From positions 3,286,001-3,350,000 of the forward strand of contig CANJKZ010001109.1 in assembly GCA_947471745.1 (NCBI GenBank): DNA of 64,000 bases. The letters are read 5' to 3'. Below are positions 22,056-32,900 of this stretch, piece by piece. Positions within the stretch are counted from its first letter, which is position 1, and each line of letters opens with the position of its first letter. The DNA is from Closterium sp. Naga37s-1 (lineage: Eukaryota > Streptophyta > Zygnematophyceae > Desmidiales > Closteriaceae). Under the pieces are notes generated by a model, which was not told the origin of the DNA, ran no database searches, and saw only the letters and a list, made by a program, of their open reading frames with translations. The position numbers were made by a program, and so were the translations under genes.

Positions 22056-23383
22056 CTTTCGGGGAGGCCGCTGAGGGGAGCAATAGAGAAGAGAACGTCA
22101 GTACGAATTCCAGCGAGATGCAATTCAACCAACTGCTCCAAAGTAAGTACACCACTCCTTATATCGTTAATGTTGTGAACCTTTTTCACCATCAGATTCC
22201 ACCTTCCCATGCTATCCTGTCGCGGCGTCACATAGTCGTCGTGGTACCATGGAATATATTGTCCTTCGCAATAACCGCAGGTGAGGCTTGGGAAGTGCAG
22301 CAGGAATTTCCTTCCCGGCAGCGACGTAAACTCCAGAGAGTGGAGCCAGCGATAGGTGACTGGAGCATGCGGGACAACCAGCCCACGGATCCGGTTCGTG
22401 TCCATGCCAGACACCGAGTCAGCCATCCTGTGGAAAACCCTCTTGAGCATTGTCGCCTCAACCAGCATGCGGCGCACCATTACGGCGATATCTCTGCAGG
22501 GACCGATTTCATCACCACTTTGACTGGATAGGGGTTGAGCGTACGTTCTCTAAGGAAACATGCATCCTCTGGGTACTACCAGGGCAACTGCAAGAAGTTG
22601 TCATCAGCACACTCCTGTTAAATGACTTGTCCACGAACGAATTCAGCTTCCATGACATTATCAAATGTCACCAGCCTGCCAAACTTCTGGCGGGAGAGGT
22701 AGTCGTCTGCAGCTGCTGAAACTTCGCCGTCCGAATTGCATGAGGCTAGAGGTCATCCTTCCACAAATCCAGCATTGTCGCGATTGTAGCTTTCGTTCGC
22801 GGGACTTCCGCATTTATGTTAAATGGGACGAGAAGCATTAGCGACACTTAAGTCTGTGCAACGACAGCGTTAGCGACGAACCGATCAAACATCTCGTCCA
22901 GGTCATTGCTGACGTAGCCATCCCCATCCTCTTCAGGGTCTAGTTCGGAGACGGCTGCTTTGTTGTCAGATCCGTCTTTGCTGTTGTCATTGGCATTGCT
23001 GCTGCCACCCACCTCAGTCTCTTCACCTTTCTCTTTCCCATTCTCATATCCATTGTTCTGCAGCATCGTGTTCCCTTTTATTGTTATTACGCGCCTCTAG
23101 TCGCGGTGCATTGCGAATGGTTACTTTAGAAGCATTCACATGTCATGGCCATATGAGATAAACATTGCATTCGTTGCCACTCAAACTGAGTGTCTTCCTA
23201 CACTTCACGAATATCTTTGGTTATACACCAACGGAAGCTATGTATGTACTCCCTGCTATCTTCTAAGCCCTCGATGAGGATGGTCACTGGCCTCATTCTC
23301 TTCCATAACTGTATGCGCAGGCGCTTGACAGCAGGAGACGAGTCCCGCGACGGACAGCATTCCCCGCTATACCCCTTACACAC
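21990..23383 (-). pseudogene. Unrecognised coding-like minus-strand segments
   Basis: Several minus-strand stretches look coding by composition but are broken by stops: about 23383-23198 (LRIQLWKRMRPVTILIEG), 23066-22848 (a Gly/Asp/Glu-rich acidic segment ending MFDRFVANAV), 22760-22500 (VTFDNVMEAEFVRGQV and later MKSVPAEISP, with stops between), and 22480-21990 (MADSVSGMDTNRIRG, LTLEQLVELHLAGIRTDV). They lie in a consistent order, so they may be the remains or exons of one gene next to the truncated end of element C. I recognise no family, and part may be chance. Confidence 0.3.
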
Positions 23384-23449
23384 GTCTCTGCCGCGTTCCC
23401 CCCTGTTGTTCCGTGTCTAGTGCCATAGCATGCGTTTGTGAGTTACGGG

Positions 23450-23662
23450 TGTTGAAATAGTAGGCATAGCTAGGACTAGGAGCTTAGGGTTAAACCTAGG
23501 CATGAGAGAGATGTCCAAGCTGGTTGAACTATAGAATGACAAGTACAAATAGAGGAGAAGCATGCAAGGAGTGGTGCACCACCACACAGGACAACTGTGG
23601 GACTACACTACAGCTAGAACTACATGCACTTAAACAAAATATATATAAAATATATTCTGACA
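23450..23662 (-). repeat. 3' LTR of element E
   Basis: Begins TGTCAGAATATA and ends CTATTTCAACA on the minus strand. It has an internal run TATATATAAAATATA next to the TGTCAG end. Confidence 0.9.
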
Positions 23663-24249
23663 CACCCCCTAAGTGCATGCAGAAATATCGATGTGCAGAA
23701 CACCCCCTGAAGTGGTACACCCTGCAGGGCGCAGCAGAAGAAGAGGCGAAGTGAGGAAGGGGGAGGAGGAACTGTGAGAGGAGTGGAGATAGGAGGCGAC
23801 GGGTGAAGCCGCAGACACACGGGCAACAGGAGGGGCGCGCACGGTGGCTACCGGAGCAAGGGCCCCGGACTACAGGAGTAACTGGCTCCGCGGCTAAGAC
23901 GAGCGGCAGGAGCAACGGACCCACGGGCGACTGGCGCAGCGACTGGCTCGCTGGGCTACCGGAGCAAGGGCCCCGGACTACTGGCGCTGCTGACGTCACG
24001 ACGGCTACCTCCGCTCAACCTCCCCCAACTGTCCCACACCCCTTTTCACACACCCCCTGCTGCACCCCTAGCGCCAATCCCACGGCACCCCCATAGCGCC
24101 ACGCCCTCGGCTCCCACACACCCACCCCCCTCAGCGGCAGCTGCAGCTGTGGGAGAGAGGAGGAGGAGGAGGAGCAAGGGACGACTCACACACCCGCCAC
24201 CCCCATACCCTCCACCCCATGGCTGCACGTGCAGCAGGGAGAGGAAGGA

Positions 24250-24660
24250 GAAGGGGGGGGGGCGGGAAAGAAGCTGCCCCGCGGCGCACGAGGGCAAGGG
24301 ACGGCGCGCGGGACCACAGGGCAGCGCGCGCGGGTCCCCTGGGGCGACGCGCGGGTCGACGGGGGCTGCGCGCGGGTCCACAGGGCAGCGCGCACGGGTC
24401 TCCTGGGACGACTCGCGGGTCAACGGGGGCAGCGCGCGGGTCAACGGGGCAGCGCGCGCGGGTCCCCTGGGGCGACTCGCGGGTCGACGGGGGCAGCGCG
24501 CCGAGCAGAAAACCGCCGCGCGCCCTGGGCGCGCGACGTGCATAAAACCGCCGCGCGCCCGGGGCGCGTGGCGGGCAGAAAACGTCGCGTGCCCGGGGCG
24601 CGCGATAGGCAGGAAAATCGTCACGTGCCCGGGGCGCGCGACTGAAAGAACAGCAGCGGA
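24250..24660 (-). repeat. GC-rich tandem repeats inside element E
   Basis: Units of about 30-45 bp with GCGCGGGTC-ACGGGG-AGCGCGC (about 24310-24495), then units with GCCCGGGGCGCGCGA separated by CAGAAAA (about 24500-24650). They occupy the leader position after the primer-binding site. Confidence 0.75.
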
Positions 24661-24719
24661 AGTGAACGGTGGGCCCATGAGGGGAAAACGTCCCGAGGAA
24701 CGAACAGCTCTTAATACCA

Positions 24720-24941
24720 TGCTGAAATAGTAGGCATAGCTAGGACTAGGAGCTTAGGGTTTAACCTAGGCATGAGAGAGATGTCCAAGCAAGAAGGTGG
24801 TTGAACAATAGAATGACAAGTACAAATAGAGGAGAAGCATGCAAGGAGTGGTCCACCACCACACAAGACAACTATGGGACTACACTACAGCTAGAACTAC
24901 ATGCACTTATACAAAATATATATAAAATATATTCTTTGACA
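24720..24941 (-). repeat. 5' LTR of element E with primer-binding site
   Basis: 222 bp; the length difference from the other LTR is mainly a short insertion (AGAAGG region near 24800) and TT near the end. Followed on the minus strand by TGGTATTAAGAGC. Confidence 0.9.
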
Positions 24942-24946
24942 ACGGG

Positions 24947-25626
24947 TTGCCAGAGTGCAACCCGGGACCACTTCGAACTTCAAATTGGACCCAGTGGATC
25001 AAATCATGCTCGCTACTCCGCTATGACCTTCTCTTCGTGGCCCTGTTGTAGTGGGACAGTTCGTCTTCTCCACTCCCCCCATGCTCAAAGCCTGAGGGGC
25101 CGTTGACCTGTCGCACAATTGCCCAATTAAAATGGACAGTTTCCATTCCATTCAAAGTGCAGATGCGAACAAACAAACCCACCAACGCCCTTGTTTGCAT
25201 TGCACATCTACCCCCGTTGTCCAATCAGGTTTTTTCTTCTGGTCTGGCTCACAAAATGCGCGACGGACAAATAAATAGTAAGCACGTTATTGTCGTATCC
25301 AAAGCACCCTCACTTCTCTCAACAACGCTTTCAGGGCCTCCCTTCACAATTTTTCCTGCTCGCTTTAAACCCCCCTCTGGTCTTTTATCTGGAGAATTAT
25401 GGTAGCACCATGGAGACTACAGATTAGTGCAAGCTGCTTGCAATTTTACATTGGCAAAGGAGACTCTTCATATTCGCGCTGTTCTAGCATGTAACCCCGA
25501 GTTTACTGAACCACCATCGTGTTTCATCGTATGCGGAATCGCCCTCCACAATTCCCCCTTAGCGGTTATGAAGTTACCTCGGGGTATGATTCAGAGTGAA
25601 ACATGGTAGTTGGACGTCACTTGAAA
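24947..25626. other. Intergenic, downstream of the protease gene
   Basis: No coding domain, RNA gene or element end seen. It contains the 3' flank of the large minus-strand gene, whose stop codon is at 25627-25629. Confidence 0.45.
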
Positions 25627-26935
25627 TTACGATGGCACGCAAATAGACTTCTCTGCTACAGTTCCAGAGCAAGGCCTACCATTGTACTCATAAAAACGTG
25701 TGATTCCTTTTGAGGTAGCCCCACCGTAGAAGCTGTAAGCAGCTGAGCACGCCATTGACCGCTGCACAGGCTTGGCCCTACCCTTCTTGCATAAACCCAT
25801 CGTGAACGACCAATACTCTGCCCTGAGGCAAACCTGGAGCCGTAGGATGCATGGGATGGGACAGAGGTTCATAAATTGATAAGGGCATCGGAGAAACTGG
25901 AGTAGACTAACAAGGATTGCAGAATAGACGCAAAGGTGATAAGGCACGACCCCTCAGCCCTCACAATCCTCACCTGCACACCAATATTGCTGCCGATAGC
26001 GGAGGCAGAGGAAGGGATGGTGTTGGAGCAAGTGAGGCCGGGATTGTTGCGGTACAGCGCAGCCCATGGATTCTCACTGGCACCCCCTTGTGAATTGTCA
26101 TTGGGATTGGCTTCCGCAGGGGGCACGCTCTTGCTGGTCCTTTGAAGCAGCTGCTCGCACGTGTCTCGAGGTGTGAGCGTGCCGTATCTCACACACTCAG
26201 GCACGGTGAATGCAAAGGAAGCACTGCGCTCGACGCACACAGAGCGGCCCGCCTTGATGGGCTTGGAGCAGTCAAGGCCGGGGTTGAGAGTTGTGAGACT
26301 TCCGTAATTGAAGTTGAGCGATGTGCTGATGGATGCACAGGTGTCCCCCTGGAGGGTTGAACAGAGGCAGGGAAAGTGATGACTGATGCTTGTGATGTGC
26401 TTAGTGATATTTTCCGGGTGATTGGGATGTGCAGGGAAGTTGTCTATGCGAGTTGGTCGAGTGCATGTTGTGGTGTGGGCAAGAAAGCAGCAGGTCTCAC
26501 ATTGAGGGAGTAGAAGAAAGCAGTGCATGGTGTGGCAGGAGTATTAGCCAGCTGAAGGACACTTCCCTTGGGCAATGGCTGGCTGCAGTCAATGCCCTGC
26601 AAAGGGGAAACACGTGCATGAATGAGAACTCAGTACCACACAGGGAAGGCCTCCTATCCTCACTAGGCCCGGGAGAGTAAGGTTCTCACACCTCAGTATT
26701 CAATACAGCATCTAGGTGTCGTCCTGTGAATGAAAGAGTGGAGAGTATCTGTTCGTTGATGTAAGGGTGAAAGGATGGAAATACAAAGCTGAATGACGGC
26801 TCATAACTCGAACACCCTTTTCACTCACTCTGTTTTGGTCTGTGAAGTCAGTCAGTGAGAGGCCAATAAGCGGATGAACATCTGAGCACCACCAGTTGTC
26901 TCCACTGACTGTCACTGTGGTGGCCGTGGTGTTAG
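25627..26935 (-). CDS. Protease gene: LysM block and C-terminal tail (4 exons)
   Basis: Exons 26829-26935, 26501-26596, 25974-26348 and 25627-25833. LysM 1 is split over the first two (SGDNWWCSDVHPLIGLS, then GIDCSQPLPKGSVLQL). LysM 2 has GDTCASIS, LNPGLDCSKPI and AGRSVCV. LysM 3 has RDTCEQLL, a Pro/Asn-rich insertion, NPGLTCSNTI and IGVQ, completed by VC from the last exon. LysM modules bind N-acetylglucosamine polymers such as chitin or peptidoglycan. The last exon codes a 68-residue tail with four cysteines, ending SICVPS, which I cannot assign. All joins are in phase. Confidence 0.82.
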
Positions 26936-29900
26936 CTGCAGGCAGAACGGGGAGTGAGATAGAGGCAAGGAGAGAAAGAGATCCATTGAAGATTTGAAGG
27001 AAGAGAAAAAATATTGGAGGAATGGAAGATGCCAGCTACACCAAGCAAGCGGAGGCTACCGGGCATATTCACCAGTGAACAAGACCTATGGACATATTGA
27101 AGTGACTTACTTGGATCGCAGGTGGGGAAACCGTCAACTGTTGTGCTTTGAACGTGGTTGGGAGGGCAAATGCAAGAGTAAGAGCCCTTGCCATCGTTGA
27201 TGCATGCTCCCACGTAGCAGGGGTTCTTGAAGTATGACCCACACACGTCCACTGCCACACGCGTATCGAGGAGGCAGATAGTACAGAGTGTTAAGACAAG
27301 CATGGTTACTATGATGAAAGTGAGGGGAAATATTGGGGAATAAAAAGGGGTATAAGGTCTGCACACTCCCAGCCACCTCTGGGGGACCTCTAACATACAT
27401 TGGACACAGGCAATAGCATGTAGAGCACAAGGATCTTAGAGGAGTCCTGTTCGCTCACCTCATTGCCCACACTCTCTGTGGGACAATCTGCATATATTTG
27501 AAAACTACTGCGTGCTACAATAGCACGACATACTTTAGTGTTAGATCAAATTACATGCCCTTCCACTCACCCTTTAACTTGCCACTGATCTTACCATAAG
27601 CACATGTGGAGCCATTTCCATTTGCAACTTCCACAAAAGGCTGCACAGTAGCGGTGGGAATATTGCAGGTGCAGTTATTGCTGCTTGCTGTCGTCCCCAG
27701 GCACTGGAACCTGCCACACGGGTTCATGCTGGGCTGCAAATCCCCATCGCCCTTGTAGCTCCTTTCTCCGCAGGGGTCCCCTGGAACTGGAAGGTGTTAA
27801 AGAGGATACACTTGAAGTACATAATAATGATGGAGGTTACAGCAGACACTTAGAGCAGACAAACAAGCCTGGAGGAAAGAGACGAGGCAGCTCATGCCAC
27901 TTTGCTAAGCACCACAGTAACAGGTGCGTTTGTGCTTACCAAGCTTGACGCTATGATTCACCTCTAGTGAACAAAATTTCGGCTTTCAGCTTCCACGCAC
28001 ACTGTTCATGTGCTAATATGTTCCATATCTAAGCCAGTCCTACCTAACCCATTCCTTCTCTACATTCTTTCCTGCCTCATTTTAGAATCCCACCTTTACA
28101 ACCGTAGTCCTCATTCTTCTACTGAATCTGCTCAGTAGCTGCTTCTTTTAATGCTCTTCCTGCATGTTCTCTTCGTCTGTTCACATTCGACCTAATACTC
28201 TTCCATTTGCCTCTGTTGCTGCTTGCCCGCATTTACTTTGAGTTTTCTAGGGCCATAGCTATACTACTTTATTCATGAGTCGTATGTATCTGTTTACAAT
28301 ATCGTATTGTAGAACTTAGGGGTTGGAATATGCTAGTATATGGTGCTCTCCGAGTGAGCTTATCAAGAGCTGGTCACCAGAGATTTGGTCTCTTCGCGAA
28401 CCAGTTTGGACTTTAATGGTATAAAACCGAACCAGTTCAGTTTGGTACCCTGCTCATCCCAAGACACTAGAAATGTCTCTCAAATTACTCAAAGATTTGA
28501 CGGTTGAATATCTGACGGAGTGACTACATGAGAGTAACATTACCAAATTGAGTCCTCTCAGATGTTATAAGTCATACCAGCGGCCCTAGAGAAACAAAGG
28601 CGGTTTTGGCAAGAGAGGAGAGCAAGCAACCATGGCTTGCAGCAGAGGGTAGGCAGCACGGACCACATACAGAGGTACATGCACCTTGCCTGGCAGATAA
28701 GGCTCACCTCGCCCATGATAGTGTTCAGATATGGCCCGCTTTTGACAATGGGGTAGATGCCTTACTCTTTACAATGGGGTAGATGCCAGGCAGCACGTTG
28801 ATGCCACACACGCCATCCCCTCCCTGAATGTCCATGCGCATGTGGCCCTTGTTGCCCCAATCCTCTCCCCACGAGTTGCGGATGATCCAAAACGGAGGAG
28901 CAATGCGGTTCTGGCTGCCATCATTTCTTGTAATGAAGTAGCCAATAACGAGTACAACATGGTTGAGATTGCCTGTGTAGCAACCAGGATCCTGGTATTT
29001 AAAGGTCTGGAGTGAGATGAGGGCAGAACATTCAGAAAGGGGGAGTTCAACCAGAACAGGTCAGACAGGTGTGTGTGAAGCTGAAAAAGGCGGATCCAGC
29101 ATTCTAAAGTGATGGGACTCGTCTACCATCCAGGTGACACAAGCAACCACACACTTAACACGGTAGCCACCAAAGTGAGCGAAAGGTGCAGCAACTCACC
29201 CCATCATACCGCATGAAGGTTGGAGATGCCTCGATGTGAACCAACACTGGCTGCCGCTGCACTGCCAGCATGAGACCCACATACCCCTTGAACTGCGCTC
29301 GCTCAAACGCCTGCACCGGGTATGTAGTTGCCTGGGGCCGCGACATTGCAGCATTGTTCGATGGGAAGAGGTGGGGTTGGGTTGGGGTTTGGGGTGAGAT
29401 TGGGGTGGGAAAGGGGAGGTTTGAAGAAGTTCTGAAACCAGGGAAGGGTACACTCGTCCCTCATGAGAAGGGACAAGCAAAAAAAAGCAAGGCAAGCTAT
29501 GAGCAACACAACGATAAACCTTCCACCACGTCAGACGATGCCTCAGTAGATCAGCAACGAATTTCTGGGATCAGACACCGATGAGAAACCTGTATAAGTT
29601 TCCATTCCGGATTCTGAAACATAGACTTGCCAAGCTGGTTGGATGAGTTGCATTCGTTACCATTCCGGATTCTGAAACGGCGAAGCAAGAAAAGTAATTT
29701 GCCCTCCCCAAAGCTGACACCAATATATCTTTCATGAATTTATCCCACCTCCCATGTTACATACCATATCATACCACGACCTCGTGCTGCTGGCCCTACC
29801 GGGTCGCTGGCCCCTGTGAGCCCACTGGTGGCATCAAGTGCCACAAGCTTCTCAAAGGCCTGCGTGGGGGAGCCGCCAGCGGAGCACTTGTCAGAGTCGG

Positions 29901-32900
29901 AGAGCCCCATGAGCGCAAAGAGCGCCTCCACAGCCAGCCGGGGAGCGCTCTGCTGCTTTGCAATGCCGTATGCCGCCTCCACACTCGCCACCACCGCATA
30001 CGCCCAGCACGCATCTGAGAGGAAGGCGACGGTGAAGCAAGGTGAAGCTTGCAATAAGGATGCAGTGATGAAGATAGGCTGCACATTTCATGTATTTGGG
30101 CTACGATTTTATGGTAAGAGGGGTGAAGTGTAGATTCGACAACTTAATCAATCCAGTTTCCTCACAGTTTGAATGGATTCTCATGGAGTTGTGTTCCAAT
30201 CCCCCCTTCTCCATTTAATTGCTCTTGATGTGCCGTACTTCAGACTGTGTGCCTTCTATGTAATCGTTCATTGGCATCTGCCGCATGAACGCGGTACAGA
30301 CTACAATAATCAGTGAGAATCTCCACATTAGAGTAAATAAGGAATGACAAGATTTATAGTTAACGAGCTTGTTGTTGCAGTCGATCAGTAAACAGCAACA
30401 GCAAAATGGATTGGAAAGCAGCTCAGATACTGACGTGGACTCATGATTCTGTTTTCACTCACTGCAGTCATTTTGGTTCTTGACAGGCCAGTTGAGGAAG
30501 GGCACGGAGTCCCACGTGTGGAAATCACGAATGCTCCACGAGTCCGCTCTGGTGGCAGACAGCTTGAAGTCCGCACTCACATAGCGCGAAAAGGGACTGG
30601 CTCGAGATGGCGCAAATGTGGCCTCTGACAGTGAGAGGCCAAGGGCTGTTTCGGGCAGCAAGGGTTGGACATGTACAGATATGTGGATGGAGGTAGTAGT
30701 TGATGGTGCGGTTAAGAAATAATAATTGAGTCGGTTAATAATGGAGGTCAAGGATTCTTACGTACATCAGTAATGAACTGGAAAGAATCGACGGCATCCC
30801 CCAATGGGATGGGTTCAATTATCCATTCGGTTAAATTATTCAGATGATCACAATAGGGTAAGGTTCGAATATTGGTGCAATCCACCTCACAAACTAAAGC
30901 GACACCAAATCAGGGTATAAAGTACGAGTACACAGGTTGACATTGAAGTCAATCTCTAACAACCCCTCAATCTCTAGCATCCTAGAGCTAACGAGGTAGT
31001 GATGAGCGGCACGGCCAAGGGCGCTGTTGAATAGGCAAGCAATAAGCTACAAAAATGGGCAAGTGCTCCCAACCGGGCAACCAGTGCTGCAGACAGGGTA
31101 GTGACTACCATCAGCTACCATCAGCTCTTTGAGAGTTTATCCTAAAGCCCCCATTCATTTGACTTCCCTAGTGACCTAGAGTGGTAGCCAGTTAAGATTA
31201 TTCGGTGGTAGTTCTGCACATAGTGCACTAACAACGGACCACAACGGCGTGGTTGGAAGATGGATGCTGTTCGGTACACGCCAGTATATATATATATATA
31301 TATATATATATTCTGCAGGTTGCCACTAATCATTATAGGCTCTGGTTCCCACATGTCAGGGAGCTCACCTTGCTCATTGGACTGGACTGGCTTGGGTAAA
31401 GGAGCGCCTGTGGAGAGAGACACAAGAAGAAAGAGAAGCACTAAAGCCATAAAGCACTATGAAAGGTGCCATCATCATCATCAATACACAGCAGAAAAAC
31501 TGAAATAAACACCCAATCCTACTGTATTGCTCATTAGGCATGAGCAACGCTCAAACCCGAATTGGTTCACGATGAACAAAGTCAAACCAGAATGCCGAAA
31601 TATCTCAGCTTTGAAGGAATTAACGCGTAAGAGAAGAAGTGACCGTGCAACCGAGCTGGATTACTGAGGGGTGCTAGGAATGAAGAGAGAAGGGAATAGG
31701 GGCTCGAACACCCCTTCTGAACCCTAGAAGCTGTAAGTACCAATAGTTAACCACCACCACCACCACCACCGCCGCCGCCGCCGCTACAATTGCCGCCGCC
31801 ACCACCACCACCACCCCACCACCACCATCACCACCACCACCCGCACCGCACCCATCATCAAGGCAGTTACCATCACCCCACCTGCCGAAATAACCTTGCC
31901 TGTTTGCACAGCGGAGGAGTAAATGCCTTGCAGCTGGAAGGGCTTCACAGTGGTGGACGCCACAAAACCAAATGAGAACGCCGTCTGCTTCACTCCAGGC
32001 TGCAGCACCGCACACAGCGACACCTTCCCCTGCAGCAGTGGCTCCTCTGGCTTCATCTTTGAATCCGCCAGGAACACTTGAATGCTGCTGGGATTCCTAG
32101 GCTCATAATCCACCCACACAGTGTATACACTGCCATCTGTGAAAGTGAATGGTGACACCTCCTTGACCAAGGGTTCCTCTGTGCCGTTGACACTCAGCAC
32201 CACGTGCTGTTCACCCATATCAGTCGGAAGTGTGCTGAAGACAACAGCCATGCTCCTAGGTCCCACTCCTCTATACCCCACACCACCAGGCTTCCCCACC
32301 TTGGGCTTTGCTGCGATCACAAATGCAAAGCCGTTGGAACCGGCAGTACCAGACTGGGGCACGAGAGCAAAGGTGAAGTGTACTTTGAAGGCCAACTCTA
32401 AGCCGCATCCTGAGGTCACACCAGGAAGGTACAGAAACAGAGCCACTGGCTTTGCCACGAACTTCCCCACCGTTTCCTTCTTCTTTCCCTTGGTGAGAAT
32501 CGCGAATGGCGGGAGAATGCTCCTTGGGGGAGCTGGAGAGTGGAAGGGTGGGAGTGGAGGAGCAATGGAATGTGTGTGTTATGCTGTGCAAACCAGATCA
32601 CTTGGTCAAAACCATGTGAAGATTACTAAGTTAATCTTGTCTGCGTGTCACCCCTAATTCAACAAGCTCAACAACCATGGATAACCTGGGGAGCATGCAG
32701 CAAAGCTTGGGCTCAACCGATATATGCAAGTAAGAAAATAGAGGATGGCTACGAAGTGCATAAGGGAAGGAGCACAAAGACTGTGAAGTCTAATGTGTGA
32801 AAAGAATTGAACCATTAGATTGATTAGAAAGTTGAACAAGCAAACATAGGCTTGAGAAGTGGGAGAAGGAAGGGTTGGAGAAGAAAGGGTTGGAGAAGGA

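Larger units (their letters stand above)
23450..24941 (-). mobile_element. Miniature non-autonomous LTR element E (1.49 kb)
   Basis: LTRs 23450-23662 (213 bp) and 24720-24941 (222 bp) are nearly the same. The target duplication ACGGG is exact (23445-23449 and 24942-24946). On the minus strand the primer-binding site TGGTATTAAGAGC (24719-24707) follows the 5' LTR, and a CACTTAGGGGGTG polypurine tract precedes the 3' LTR. The 1,057-bp interior has no Gag or Pol motif; its long Pro/Ala/Arg frames come from GC-rich repeats. The build (TGTCAG start, primer site, GC-rich repeated leader) matches the short-LTR Copia family here, so E is probably a deleted relative moved by proteins from elsewhere. 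Confidence 0.9.

Noticed and set aside
24046..24730. Possible Gag or structural gene inside element E
   Set aside because: The long frames on both strands are compositional; there is no zinc knuckle, protease or Gag motif.
28740..28790. 26-bp duplication as a frameshift that kills the protease gene
   Set aside because: A strong GTAAGG donor sits inside the first copy and its phase matches the next exon, so the duplicate can stay in the intron.
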